Source of the DNA: CAISIP01 sp031396205
GTDB taxonomy: Bacteria; Pseudomonadota; Gammaproteobacteria; Burkholderiales; Burkholderiaceae_C
Assembly: GCA_031396205.1 (NCBI GenBank)
Contig: JANNKH010000041.1
Coordinates: 47,297-111,296, forward strand
Reading direction: 5' to 3'
Length of the DNA: 64,000 bases
Of the stretch, positions 16,329 to 25,380 are shown piece after piece. The translations under genes were made by a program, and so were the position numbers. Position 1 is the first letter of the stretch. Each line of letters starts with the position of its first letter. The notes below the pieces were generated by a model that searched no databases, was not told the DNA's origin, and was given only the letters and a program-made list of their open reading frames with translations.

Positions 16329-17549
16329 TCAGCGCAGCTGGGTGAGGGTGGACAGGACCTGGTCCTGCGTCTTGATGGTCTGCGCGTTGGCCTGGTAGGT
16401 GCGCTGCGCCGTCATCATGTTGACCAGTTCGGAGGTCAGGTCGATGTTGGACTCCTCCAGCGCGCCGGCTCGCAGCGAGCCGAACTTGCCCACCCCCGGA
16501 CCGCCGACGATGGGCTGGCCGGACGCGACGGTCTCGACCCAGTTGCCGCTGGAGCTGGGACGCAACCCCTGCACGTTGCGAAAGTCGGCCAGCGCGATCT
16601 GCCCGGCCGCCTGGATCTGACCATTCGAATAGCGTGCAGAGATCACTCCGTTGTCGCCGATGTTCAATGCCACGAAGTCGCCCGGCGCATAGCCGTCCTG
16701 GCGCAGGTCAGTGACCGCGAACGTGGTGGCGTACTGAGTAGCCTTGCTCATGTCCACTGTGGGCGCGAAGGTGCCGATGTTCGGGTTTGGCGAGGTCACG
16801 GTGATGGCCGCAACGGCCGGCACGCTGCTGAGCAGCTGTCCGTTGGTGCCAAACGTCAGCGTGGCCGCCAGCGTGGCCGTGGCGGTCGCATCCGAGGTCG
16901 GGTCGGTATACACCTGCCAGGTGTCGCTGGCGGTCTTGCGCATGTAAACCGAGGCCGGGATCTCCGCACCCTGCGAGTCGTAGACCGTCAACGATGTGCC
17001 GTAGGTTGTCAATGGCGTGGTCGGCGTCGGCGCGTTCCACACGGGCGCGGCCGCGTTCAGGTTGAACTCGGCGGTGATGGCCGTTGTTGCACTGGCCGGT
17101 ATCGGTGTTCCGGTCGGCAACTGCATTGGTTGCAGCGTGCTGCTGGTGGCGACGCCCGCAGCCGAGGTCGGGAATCCCATCAGCTTGGCCTGGGTGTTGG
17201 TGACGATATTGCCCTCGGTGTCAAGCTTGAACTCACCGGCGCGGGAATAGGCGGCGGAGCCGTCGGGCAAGGTGAGGCGGAAGAAGCCGGCGCCGTTGAT
17301 CGCGATATCCAGGTTGCCGCCGGTGACATTGACGCTGCCCTGCGTGAACTGCTGCGACACCGCGGTGACCTCGACGCCGATGCCCTCGGTGCGCCCGTTG
17401 GCAGCGATCGTCGAGGCCGCGACGATCTCGGAGAACTCGGCGCGCGCCACCTTGGCGCCGACCGTGTTGGCATTGGCGATGTTATTGCCGATCACGTCCA
17501 GATTGCGGCTGGCTGCGTTGAGGCCGGAGAGTCCAGTTTGGAAAGACAT
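16329..17549 (-). CDS. flgE: flagellar hook protein FlgE
   Basis: The 406-residue protein forms the hook. The N-terminal MSFQTGLSGLNAASRNLDVI and NNIANANTVGAKVARAEF motif and the C-terminal SNIDLTSELVNMMTAQRTYQ are the standard axial-protein ends. The variable centre (residues ~140-330) carries surface-exposed hook domains. Length agrees with other proteobacterial FlgE proteins. The gene follows flgD by about 60 bp; FlgD caps the growing hook made of this protein. Confidence 0.97.
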   Translation of the reverse strand: MSFQTGLSGLNAASRNLDVIGNNIANANTVGAKVARAEFSEIVAASTIAANGRTEGIGVEVTAVSQQFTQGSVNVTGGNLDIAINGAGFFRLTLPDGSAAYSRAGEFKLDTEGNIVTNTQAKLMGFPTSAAGVATSSTLQPMQLPTGTPIPASATTAITAEFNLNAAAPVWNAPTPTTPLTTYGTSLTVYDSQGAEIPASVYMRKTASDTWQVYTDPTSDATATATLAATLTFGTNGQLLSSVPAVAAITVTSPNPNIGTFAPTVDMSKATQYATTFAVTDLRQDGYAPGDFVALNIGDNGVISARYSNGQIQAAGQIALADFRNVQGLRPSSSGNWVETVASGQPIVGGPGVGKFGSLRAGALEESNIDLTSELVNMMTAQRTYQANAQTIKTQDQVLSTLTQLR

Positions 17550-17610
17550 GGTGTGGGTCCTGCGGGTGAAACGAAGTGGAGACTTGAAATAGGTCGTGGA
17601 GGGCGCGCAA

Positions 17611-18261
17611 CTAGTAGATGGCCTTGACGCTGTCGTAGCCGACGTTGCCCAGGCCCCGCAACTGCACGCTCATGGCTCCGTTGTCGGCGCCAACCGAGAC
17701 CACGTGGTCCTGCACCATCGTGCGCTGCGTGACCACGGTGCTGCCCTTGGTGGCGGTGACGCGGAAGGTCAGGCCCTCGGCCTGGGTGTGCGTGCCGGCG
17801 ACCCACTCGAAGGGCGTGCGGCCGGCGCCCTGCGCGCCCAGGTTGAAACTCTCGACAACCTGACCGCCGGCAGACAGGATGTCGACTACCACCTTGTCCG
17901 CGGGCAGGTCCAGATCGACCGCGGCGCTGGCCACGCCTTCGTGGATCGGCAGACGGTTGCCCTGCACCATCACATCGCGTCCGACCAGCACGCCGGCCTG
18001 CAGGGTCTGCATCGAGGCCAGCTGGCCGGCGAGGCCGGACAACGACTGGTTGACCTTCTCGATGCTCGAGACGGTGGAAATCTGCGCCATCTGCGAAGTC
18101 ATCTGGGCGTTGTCCATCGGGTTCATCGGGTCCTGGTTGCTCAGCTGGGCGACCAAGAGTTTGAGGAACCGGTCTTCCGAGCCAGCCGCGTTTGCAGCGG
18201 AGGCGTTGTTGCCGGTCGTTGGTGCGGCGCTGGTGCTATGGATGCTGGGAGTGCTGATCAT
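17611..18261 (-). CDS. flgD: flagellar hook-capping scaffold FlgD
   Basis: The 216-residue hook cap promotes FlgE assembly and is then discarded. The conserved N-terminal block (FLKLLVAQLSNQDPMNPMDN, residues ~32-51, then QMTSQMAQISTVSSIEKVN) is diagnostic. The C-terminal half holds the FlgD Ig-like and tudor-like regions. The preceding low-complexity Ser/Ala/Asn-rich ~28 residues serve as an unstructured export signal. Size is normal. Confidence 0.97.
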   Translation of the reverse strand: MISTPSIHSTSAAPTTGNNASAANAAGSEDRFLKLLVAQLSNQDPMNPMDNAQMTSQMAQISTVSSIEKVNQSLSGLAGQLASMQTLQAGVLVGRDVMVQGNRLPIHEGVASAAVDLDLPADKVVVDILSAGGQVVESFNLGAQGAGRTPFEWVAGTHTQAEGLTFRVTATKGSTVVTQRTMVQDHVVSVGADNGAMSVQLRGLGNVGYDSVKAIY

Positions 18262-18292
18262 GATGGTGCCTGTTTCCGGTTGGGGCTCGGTC

Positions 18293-18697
18293 CTACTGGC
18301 CGATCTGCAGCGTCTTGAGCAGCAGGGACTTTGCGGTATTCATGACTTCCACGTTGTTCTGGTACGAGCGCGATGCGGAAATCATGTTGACCATCTCCTC
18401 GACCGTGTTCACGTTCGACTGGCTGACGAAGCCCTGGGCATCGGCCATCGGATGGGTCGGGTTGTGTACCTTGCGCATGGGCTCATTGCTCTCGATCACG
18501 GAACGCACCTTGACGCCCGAGGAGGCGTCCGAGCCCATGGGGACGGTCTCGAATATCACCTGCCGCGCCTTGTAGGCCTGGCCATCCGGACCGGCGACCG
18601 CGTCGGCGTTGGCCAGATTGCTGGCCACCACGTTCAGACGCTGCGACTGTGCGCTGACGGCGCTGCCGCTGACACCGAAGATGGAAAACATGGACAT
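18293..18697 (-). CDS. flgC: flagellar proximal rod protein FlgC
   Basis: The 134-residue rod protein carries the N-terminal motif SIFGVSGSAVSAQSQRLNVV and ASNLANADAV, and the C-terminal SNVNTVEEMVNMISASRSYQ. Length equals the enterobacterial protein. It lies between flgB and flgD in the standard rod-gene order. Exported without a cleaved signal. Confidence 0.97.
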   Translation of the reverse strand: MSMFSIFGVSGSAVSAQSQRLNVVASNLANADAVAGPDGQAYKARQVIFETVPMGSDASSGVKVRSVIESNEPMRKVHNPTHPMADAQGFVSQSNVNTVEEMVNMISASRSYQNNVEVMNTAKSLLLKTLQIGQ

Positions 18698-18738
18698 GGG
18701 AGGCCTCCTGGTAACTGCTGGGTCGACGCTGGGCGGAC

Positions 18739-19167
18739 CTACTGGCCCTGGATCGCGCTCAAGATCGTGCGCGAATAGCCGTTGATGAACCGCAGGGTGG
18801 ACTCGTAGCGCACGGCGTTGTCGACGAAATTGGCGCGTTCGCGATCCATGTCGACCGAGTTGTTGTCCATCGCCGGCTGGGTCTGCACGGTGTAGCCCAT
18901 CTGCGCCGGTGTGGCGCCGAAGTGGCCGCCGGCGCCGGGTAGCGCGAAGTGGGCCGAATGGCGTCGCGCCTGGTCAGGGGCACTGGTGGCCAGTTGCGTC
19001 TGGCCACCGGTGGCGCTGGCCATGGCCTGTTTGAAATTGATGTCACGCGCCATGTAGCCCGGGGTGTCGGCATTGGCGATATTGCTGGCAATGACACGCT
19101 GGCGCTCGGCGCGCAGACCGAGCGCTGTAGCTTGGAAATCCAGTCCTGCGGTTAACTGGGCAAACAT
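18739..19167 (-). CDS. flgB: flagellar proximal rod protein FlgB
   Basis: The 142-residue rod protein has the N-terminal ALGLRAERQRVIASNIANAD TPGYM-type motif and ends with RYESTLRFINGYSRTILSAI, both typical of FlgB. It is the first gene of the leftward flgBCDEFGHIJKL cluster and starts 183 bp from the divergent flgA. The shared gap should hold the FlhDC-dependent promoters, but I could not identify their boxes with confidence. Confidence 0.96.
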   Translation of the reverse strand: MFAQLTAGLDFQATALGLRAERQRVIASNIANADTPGYMARDINFKQAMASATGGQTQLATSAPDQARRHSAHFALPGAGGHFGATPAQMGYTVQTQPAMDNNSVDMDRERANFVDNAVRYESTLRFINGYSRTILSAIQGQ

Positions 19168-19350
19168 GGAATGGCACCTCCTGGGGCTGTCGATACACGC
19201 GATACGCCAGGTGCAAGCCGTGGCGTGAAACGATTATGGAAAAGCTTGAGGCTGCCGATTGCCCGAATAGCGGCGGTTTCCGCCATCACTTGACGGCTTT
19301 GCTTGTCCCGCACCGGCATAGAGTTGCAGCATGTCGTGGAGTCTCTTGTG

Positions 19351-20109
19351 ATGCCGTACCTGCGTTTTTCCCTGTCCATCGGGTGGTTGCATGGCGCAAC
19401 TGCGCTGCTGCTGGCTGGCGCCGCGGGCGGCGCAGCGGCGCAGGCGACCACGACCGGCGCAAGCCTTGAGCCGGCCGCGATGGTCGTGCAGGAAAGCCAG
19501 GCCTGGCTGGACCGCACCGTGGCCGCAGCGCGACCGACGGGTTCGGCGCCATTGCGCATGGTGGTGCAGGTGGGTGCGCTGGACAGCCGCTTGCAACTGG
19601 CGCCCTGCGGTCAGATCGAACCCTACCTGCCGCCGGGTACCCGGCTGTGGGGCAAGACCCGTATCGGAATGCGCTGTGTCGATGGCATGTCGCGCTGGAA
19701 TGTGTTTTTGCCGGTTCAGATACAGGCCTTCGGCCAGACCTGGGTGGTGCGCTCGGATGTGGCCGCAGGCAGCGTGCTGTCGATGGGCGACGCGGTTTTG
19801 GCCGAGGTGGACTGGGCACAGGAAGACGGCTCTGTGCTGGCCGATCCGGATCTGTGGGTGGGACTGACCGCGACCCGGGCGCTACGCACCGGGCAGACGT
19901 TGCGCCACGGCATGGTCAAACCGGCCCAGGTGTTCCAGGCCGGCTCCATGGTGCGCATCGTTGCCCAGGGCAGCGGCTTCAGTGTCACGTCCAATGGCCA
20001 GGCGCTCTCCGCCGGGGTGGTGGGCGAAATGGCCAGGGTGCGGATCGACAATGGCCGCATACTGTCCGGCGTGGTGCTGGATATGCGTACAGTTAAAGTC
20101 AGCCTGTGA
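19351..20109 (+). CDS. flgA: FlgA, periplasmic chaperone for P-ring assembly
   Basis: The 252-residue protein helps FlgI polymerise in the periplasm. A Sec signal peptide spans residues ~1-30 (hydrophobic GATALLLAGAAGG, cleavage near AAAQA). The C-terminal SAF-like domain has VVRSDVAAGSVLSMGDA, RTGQTLRHGMV and GSGFSVTSNGQALSAGVVGE. The ATG at 19351 is preceded by GGAG nine bases upstream and puts the signal peptide at the N-terminus, so it is preferred to the in-frame TTG at 19303. The gene heads the rightward flgA-flgM-flgN group. Confidence 0.95.
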   Translation: MPYLRFSLSIGWLHGATALLLAGAAGGAAAQATTTGASLEPAAMVVQESQAWLDRTVAAARPTGSAPLRMVVQVGALDSRLQLAPCGQIEPYLPPGTRLWGKTRIGMRCVDGMSRWNVFLPVQIQAFGQTWVVRSDVAAGSVLSMGDAVLAEVDWAQEDGSVLADPDLWVGLTATRALRTGQTLRHGMVKPAQVFQAGSMVRIVAQGSGFSVTSNGQALSAGVVGEMARVRIDNGRILSGVVLDMRTVKVSL

Positions 20110-20135
20110 GCCAAACCGGAGTGCGCAGGTATGTC

Positions 20136-20162
20136 TCAAGTTTTCCAATCCCCGGTCGATAC
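20136..20162 (+). promoter_or_regulatory. sigma-28 (FliA) promoter for flgMN
   Basis: TCAAGTTT (20136-20143), 11 bases, then GTCGATAC (20155-20162). This matches the sigma-28 pattern TAAAGTTT/TCAAGTTT-N11-GCCGATAA at 6 of 8 positions in the -10 with correct spacing. The start would fall near 20169, about 36 bases before the flgM ATG. A late promoter on flgM, in addition to read-through from flgA, is the classic arrangement. Confidence 0.75.
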
Positions 20163-20204
20163 CTATCGTAGGATGCTGTGTCTGTCACAGCCGTGGGGAT
20201 CATC

Positions 20205-20516
20205 ATGAAAATTGGCCAGCCAAACGACCACTCCGTTGCCATCTCGCAAAGCAGCCAGGCTGCCTCGGCGAAAGCCAGCCCGGAGGCCGCCAACGCGGTG
20301 CGCAACGAGCGCAAGACGCCCGGTGTCGATGTAAAGGTATCGTCGCTGGCGCGCGGCCTGGACAAGGCCGGCGCCGCCGAGCCCGAAGTCGATGTCGAAA
20401 AGGTCAACGCGATCAAGCAGGCCATTGCTGACAAGACGTATTCCGTCAACCCGGAGGCGATCGCCGAAAAGCTGCTCGCCAACGCGCGGGAAATGCTCCA
20501 GCGCACGTCATCCTGA
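20205..20516 (+). CDS. flgM: anti-sigma-28 factor FlgM
   Basis: The 103-residue protein binds and inhibits FliA until the hook-basal body is complete, when it is exported. The N-terminal half is Ser/Ala/Lys-rich and likely disordered. The C-terminal half (residues ~62-100, VEKVNAIKQAIADKTYSVNP, IAEKLLANARE) is the sigma-binding helical region. The ATG at 20205 follows a GGGGAT box; an upstream in-frame GTG at 20178 is less likely. It is transcribed with flgN, 47 bp downstream. Confidence 0.93.
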   Translation: MKIGQPNDHSVAISQSSQAASAKASPEAANAVRNERKTPGVDVKVSSLARGLDKAGAAEPEVDVEKVNAIKQAIADKTYSVNPEAIAEKLLANAREMLQRTSS

Positions 20517-20563
20517 GATCGATCCGGCGTCCGGTTCTTTCTCAAACGCAGGAGAACGACGCC

Positions 20564-20950
20564 ATGCCTTTCATCACCGCACAGACAGAAGTGCACTCAG
20601 CACTGGACCAGGCCGAACGCAGCGTTGCCGCCACCGGGCAGGCCTTGGTGCAGGGACTGCCGGACAAGGTCCAGACCGCGACCCACGAACTGCATGACAG
20701 TGCGCACGCGCTGGCACTGGTGTTGCGTGGCGTCGATGGCGGCGCTGCCCTGACAGGTGCGCTGCGCAACCGACTGGTGCGGGTTGCGCAGGACATCGCC
20801 ATGCAGCGCGAGGCCTTGTTGCGCCGTTCGGCGATGGTCGAGCGTTCGCTGCAGTCGCTGATGCCGCAGACCCAGTCGTCGACCTATGCGGGCGCGCTGG
20901 GCCGGTATGCCGGGCGCGCTGCTTCGACGGCGGGTTTTCGCACTTTCTGA
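20564..20950 (+). CDS. flgN: FlgN-family export chaperone
   Basis: The 128-residue, largely helical protein is placed directly after flgM, the usual site for the chaperone that delivers FlgK and FlgL to the export gate. Sequence conservation in this family is low. The helical Glu/Gln-rich body and the C-terminal tail (AASTAGFRTF) are consistent with betaproteobacterial FlgN. Assignment rests on size, position and helical character. The start at 20564 follows GGAGAA seven to twelve bases upstream. Confidence 0.8.
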   Translation: MPFITAQTEVHSALDQAERSVAATGQALVQGLPDKVQTATHELHDSAHALALVLRGVDGGAALTGALRNRLVRVAQDIAMQREALLRRSAMVERSLQSLMPQTQSSTYAGALGRYAGRAASTAGFRTF

Positions 20951-21041
20951 TTATTCCGGCGCGCCTGCTGTTGTCGTGCCGCGGACCGGCATGACGGGCG
21001 GCCACGCTGCGGCCAAGCCGTGCCCGACGCCGGTCGCGGAC

Positions 21042-21761
21042 TCAATGCCCGCGCATCTTGGCCCGCAGGCGGGCGATTGACTGGCTGTGCAGCTGACACA
21101 CGCGAGACTCGGTCACGCCGAGCACGGCAGCGATTTCCTTCAGGTTCATGTCCTGCTCGTAATACATGCTCATCACGAATTGTTCGCGCTCGGGAAGGTT
21201 TTTGATCGCCGCCACCAGTGCCGTGCGCAGCCGCTGGTCACCAAGCGCGGACACCGGATCGCCGGCCTCGTCGGCGACGTCGTGGTGATCAAGGAATCCG
21301 TCCTCGCCGTCGGATCCGCGGGTCATGTCTTCCAGATAGACGAGTTGGGTGCCACGCACCTTGCCCAGCAGCGTCTGGTACTCGGCCAGGCCCATGCCCA
21401 GTTCCTGGGCGATCTCGGACTCCAGCGGGCTGCGCCCTAAACGGTGTTCGAGTCGGCGCAGCGCCTGTTCAATGTCCTTCTGGCTCTTGCGCGAACCGCG
21501 TGACATCCAGTCGTTCTCGCGCAACTCGTCGAGCATGGCACCGCGGATGCGTTGGGTCGCAAATGTTTCGAATTGCACGCCCTGGGCCGCCTCGTACCGG
21601 GTCAACGCTTCGGTCAGGCCGATCAGCCCGACCTGGATCAGGTCGTCAACCTGCACGCTGGCCGGCAGCTTTGCCATCATGTGGTGCGCCAGTTTGCGCA
21701 CCAGCGGCTGGTACTGGCGGATAAGGGCGTTGCGATCCAATTGGCCCTTGGCGGTGTACAT
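21042..21761 (-). CDS. fliA: RNA polymerase sigma factor FliA (sigma-28)
   Basis: The 239-residue alternative sigma factor drives late flagellar genes. Region 2 (YQPLVRKLAHHMMAKLPASV, DDLIQVGLIGLTEALTRYE, FETFATQRIRGAMLDELREN), region 3 (RSPLESEIAQELGM) and region 4 (LPEREQFVMSMYYEQDMNLK, GVTESRVCQLHSQSIARLR) are all present. The ATG at 21761 is preceded by GGGAGAG seven bases upstream and is preferred to an ATG at 21827. It follows flhF by 116 bp with no flhG between. It is convergent with flgN. Confidence 0.97.
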   Translation of the reverse strand: MYTAKGQLDRNALIRQYQPLVRKLAHHMMAKLPASVQVDDLIQVGLIGLTEALTRYEAAQGVQFETFATQRIRGAMLDELRENDWMSRGSRKSQKDIEQALRRLEHRLGRSPLESEIAQELGMGLAEYQTLLGKVRGTQLVYLEDMTRGSDGEDGFLDHHDVADEAGDPVSALGDQRLRTALVAAIKNLPEREQFVMSMYYEQDMNLKEIAAVLGVTESRVCQLHSQSIARLRAKMRGH

Positions 21762-21877
21762 CAATAACTCTCCCGTGGGGGCCGGTGCAAGCGACCGGGC
21801 TCTGGGTGGGGCTTCATGGTAGCGCAAGTCAAATCCGTCCGGTTCGTGGTTGAAGTAGGCAGTGGCAACAGGTCATC

Positions 21878-23299
21878 TCAGGCCTGGGGCCGCATCGATC
21901 CGGCACCGCCGGACTCCGGCGACATGAACAGGAAGCCCAGGTCGGTGGCCTTGGGGTCGAAAGCTGATTTGTTACTGACGCGCATCGATTCGCGCACCAG
22001 TTCGGCCGCGTCGGCGGAGTCCCAGTCCTGCGGCACTTTCTGGCCGTTCGTCACGCCGCGCAGTACCAACTGGTGTCGGATCGCAACGTCCAGCGCCGGA
22101 CCGAGCTTGACTGCCTCGTCGATCTTGGACAGCACCGTCGGCTGCGACTCTGCCGACTTGAAGGCTGCAACCACCTCGTCCAGGGTATCGCCATGTGCGC
22201 CGGCATTGAGCACCAGCAGACGGCGCACATCGGGCAGGTCCAGCACGTCGAGCGCATCATTTTTGCGCGGGTCGCGCGGCGCCAGGCCGGTGGTGTCGAT
22301 CAAGACCATCTTCTTGGCTGCAAACAGGCCCAGCAGGTCCTGCAATGCGGCCCGGTCATGCGCCAGATGGGCCACCAATCCCAGGCTGCGTGCATGTTCG
22401 CGCAGTTGGGCATGGGCGCCGACGCGCTGCGTGTCAAGGGTGATCAGGCCGACGCTGGCCGCGCCATGCACTTCGGCGCACAGGCCGGCCAGCTTGGCTG
22501 CCGTGGTGGTCTTGCCCACGCCGGTGGCGCCCACCAGCGCGTAGATGCCGCCTTCCTGGTACAGCGGGGTGTCGTGCTGCCCGGTGTGGATATTGCGCCG
22601 GATCGCCTCCATCATCCATTGCATGGCCTCGGGCGCCAACAGGGAATCGGGCATGCGCTCCAGAATGGCGCGGGCCAGGGTGGGAGAGTAGCCGGCCCGT
22701 ACCAGCTTGAGCATCAGGTTGGCATGGATCGGGTTCTGGCGTGCCTGTCCCAGCCAGGCGAAGGTGTTGAAACGCTCCTCGATCAGGTCGCGCATGGACT
22801 GCAATTCATCGGCAATGCTGCGTGCGCCCACGGTAGTGCCCTGGGACGCAGTCGACTGCATCGGCGCGGCGGTCGGTACGCTGATATTCAACCGGGCCCG
22901 CGGGACCGGCGACGCGGCCGGGGTGCGCAATCCAAGCTCTTCAGTCGCCACCGGAGTCTCTGATTGGCGCCGGCGCAGCATCCGTTCCCGCACATAGTCC
23001 TGGAACGACAGCGTGCTCATGGCCAACTGGGCGGTGTCCTGCTGTACCTGTTGGTGCGAGGAGGGCAGGGGCCGACCGGGCAGCGCTTTGGCGGGCGCGA
23101 CCTTGGCCGGTTCCTGTGCAGGCGCACTGGCGCTTGCACGTGTCTCCAGCGCGCTTACGCTGTCTTCGGTGGTGGCCATGACCTCGACGCCCATGGCGGT
23201 CTGGCGGTTCGACAGGATCAACGTGCCCTCGCCAAAGGCCATCCGGGCCTTGGCCAGAGCCTCGCGGGACGTGGCGCCGGTAAATCGTTGGATGTTCAT
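21878..23299 (-). CDS. flhF: flagellar SRP-like GTPase FlhF
   Basis: The 473-residue GTPase controls where flagella are built, usually the pole. The N-terminal B domain (MNIQRFTGATSREALAKARM, residues 1-50), a variable linker (~60-170) and the SRP-type NG domains are seen. In the G domain, GATGVGKTTTAAKLAG is the G1 loop, LDTQRVGAHAQL follows, and IDTTGLAPRDPR is the G3 region. Its start overlaps the flhA stop by 4 bp. No MinD-like partner gene (flhG/fleN) follows, which is unusual. Confidence 0.96.
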   Translation of the reverse strand: MNIQRFTGATSREALAKARMAFGEGTLILSNRQTAMGVEVMATTEDSVSALETRASASAPAQEPAKVAPAKALPGRPLPSSHQQVQQDTAQLAMSTLSFQDYVRERMLRRRQSETPVATEELGLRTPAASPVPRARLNISVPTAAPMQSTASQGTTVGARSIADELQSMRDLIEERFNTFAWLGQARQNPIHANLMLKLVRAGYSPTLARAILERMPDSLLAPEAMQWMMEAIRRNIHTGQHDTPLYQEGGIYALVGATGVGKTTTAAKLAGLCAEVHGAASVGLITLDTQRVGAHAQLREHARSLGLVAHLAHDRAALQDLLGLFAAKKMVLIDTTGLAPRDPRKNDALDVLDLPDVRRLLVLNAGAHGDTLDEVVAAFKSAESQPTVLSKIDEAVKLGPALDVAIRHQLVLRGVTNGQKVPQDWDSADAAELVRESMRVSNKSAFDPKATDLGFLFMSPESGGAGSMRPQA

Positions 23300-25380
23300 G
23301 ATGCTGCACCTCGCAGGATGGGTCCGATTCGAATCGTGTGGGTTTCAGGTATTTCGCTGTGCGCCAGCACCTGCAGGCGCGGCGCGACGCGGCGCACCAG
23401 GCGTGCAATCGCGCTGCGAATCGGGTCGGGCACCAGCAGGCAGGCCGGCACGCCGGTTTCCTCCTGCCTGAGCGCCACCTCGGCGGCGGTGCGGGTGAAC
23501 ATGTCGGCCACGCCGGGGTCCAGCGCCGGACCGGCGGCGTTGCCCAGCGCCTGCACCAGCAGGCGCTCGAGCGCCGGGTCGATGGCGATCACGTTGAGCT
23601 CGCGCGTCGGGCCGTAGATCTGTTGCACGATGGCTGGCGACAGCGCCACGCGGATGCGCTTGGCCAGTTCGGCCGGGTCGGTAGTGGTGGGCGCATGTTC
23701 AGCCAGTGACTCGACAATGGTACGGATGTCGCGGATATGCACCGACTCGTCGAGCAACAACTGCAGGACTTTCTGGAACACGGCGATGGAGACCATTTTC
23801 GGAACCACTTCCTCGATCAGTTTGGGCGCCAGCTTGGCCACATGGTCCACCAATTGCTGGGTCTCGGTGCGGCTGAGCAAACGCGAGGCCTGCACCTGCA
23901 TCAAGTGTGACAAGTGGGTGGCCATGACGGTCTCGGAATCAACCACGGTAAACCCGGCCATTTGCGCCGCTTCCTTCTGACGGTCGTCGATCCAGTGTGC
24001 CGGCAGGCCGAACGCGGGGTCGGTGGTGGCGGTGCCGATCAGCGGCGTGGTGATGCCACCCGGGTTGATCGCCAGGTGCATGCCGGGGAAGGCCTCGCCC
24101 TCGCCGACAACCACGCCGCGCAGCGTGATGCGGTAGCCGCTGGGCTTGAGCTCCAGGTTGTCGCGCACATGCACCGCCGGCGGGAGGAAACCAACTTCCT
24201 GCGCAAACTTGCGGCGCACGCCCTTGATGCGGTTGAGCAGATCGCCCTGGCGTGTCTTGTCGACCATGGCGATCAGCCGGTAGCCCAGCTCCAGGCCGAG
24301 CTGATCGACCGGCTGCAGGTCGTCCCAACTGGCCTCGCCGTCGCCGGTCGGGGCCGCATCTGCGGTGGACGATGCCTCGACCGGCACCGGCTTGTGCGCC
24401 AGCGACCAGGCGCCGTAGCCCAGGAGAGAGCCGATCGACAGGAACACCAGATGCGGCATGTCCGGGATCAGGCCCAGCACGATCAGGATCAACGCGGCAA
24501 TGCCCAGCACCTTGGGCGAGACGAACATCTGGGACACGATCTGGCGACCCAGATCGTGGTCCTTGCCCACGCGAGATACCACCATGGCCGCGGCCACCGA
24601 GATCAGCAGACCCGGAATCTGCGCCACCAGCGCGTCGCCGACCGCCAGCAAAATATAGGTATCGGCCGCCTGTGCGGCGCTGAGGTTGTGCTGCAGCACG
24701 CCGACTGCGAACCCGCCGATCAGGTTGATCAGCAAGATCAGAATACCGGCCACCGCGTCACCGCGTACGAACTTGGACGCGCCATCCATCGAGCCGTAGA
24801 AGTCGGCCTCTTCGGACACTTCGGCGCGCCGGCGCTTGGCTTCCTTTTCATCGATGGTGCCGGCGTTGAGGTCGGCATCGACGGCCATCTGCTTGCCCGG
24901 CATCGCGTCCAACGCAAAGCGCGCCGACACCTCGGCGATACGCTCCGCGCCCTTGGTGATCACGACGAAGTTGATCACCACCAGGATCAGGAACACGATC
25001 AGGCCGACGGCGAAGTTGCCGCCGATCAGGAAATGGCCGAACGCCTCGATCACCGCACCAGCCGCGCCTGGGCCGGTGTGGCCTTCCATCAGCACGACGC
25101 GGGTCGATGCCACGTTGAGCGACAGGCGCATCAGCGTGGTGAGCAGCAGCACGGCCGGAAAGGCCGCGAAGTCCAGCGGGCGCAGCATATAGGCGGCCAC
25201 CATCATCACCATCAGCGCGACCGCGATATTGATGGTGAAGAACACGTCCAGCAACGCCGGCGGCAGCGGCAGCACCATCATCGCCAGTACCGCGATCACC
25301 AGCAAGGGCGCCGCAGCGCCCTTGGCAAACGATGCGTATGGGCCCAGCCAGCGCTGCAATTTGTTGATCATCGGATTCAT
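23296..25380 (-). CDS. flhA: flagellar export gate protein FlhA
   Basis: The 694-residue inner-membrane protein is the main export-gate component. The N-terminal half has about eight membrane segments with the FHIPEP-family block (RLSLNVASTRVVLMEG, residues ~86-101; SARFALDAMPGKQMAVDADL, ~153-172). A cytoplasmic domain (~360-694) docks chaperone-substrate complexes. The length matches FlhA. The start overlaps the flhB stop by 4 bp, and the stop overlaps flhF, giving a coupled flhB-flhA-flhF unit. Confidence 0.98.
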   Translation of the reverse strand: MNPMINKLQRWLGPYASFAKGAAAPLLVIAVLAMMVLPLPPALLDVFFTINIAVALMVMMVAAYMLRPLDFAAFPAVLLLTTLMRLSLNVASTRVVLMEGHTGPGAAGAVIEAFGHFLIGGNFAVGLIVFLILVVINFVVITKGAERIAEVSARFALDAMPGKQMAVDADLNAGTIDEKEAKRRRAEVSEEADFYGSMDGASKFVRGDAVAGILILLINLIGGFAVGVLQHNLSAAQAADTYILLAVGDALVAQIPGLLISVAAAMVVSRVGKDHDLGRQIVSQMFVSPKVLGIAALILIVLGLIPDMPHLVFLSIGSLLGYGAWSLAHKPVPVEASSTADAAPTGDGEASWDDLQPVDQLGLELGYRLIAMVDKTRQGDLLNRIKGVRRKFAQEVGFLPPAVHVRDNLELKPSGYRITLRGVVVGEGEAFPGMHLAINPGGITTPLIGTATTDPAFGLPAHWIDDRQKEAAQMAGFTVVDSETVMATHLSHLMQVQASRLLSRTETQQLVDHVAKLAPKLIEEVVPKMVSIAVFQKVLQLLLDESVHIRDIRTIVESLAEHAPTTTDPAELAKRIRVALSPAIVQQIYGPTRELNVIAIDPALERLLVQALGNAAGPALDPGVADMFTRTAAEVALRQEETGVPACLLVPDPIRSAIARLVRRVAPRLQVLAHSEIPETHTIRIGPILRGAAS

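Noticed and set aside
19235..19261. Possible sigma-28 promoter (GCCGATT) between flgB and flgA
   Set aside because: No -35 match at the right distance; these genes are expected to depend on FlhDC and the housekeeping sigma factor.
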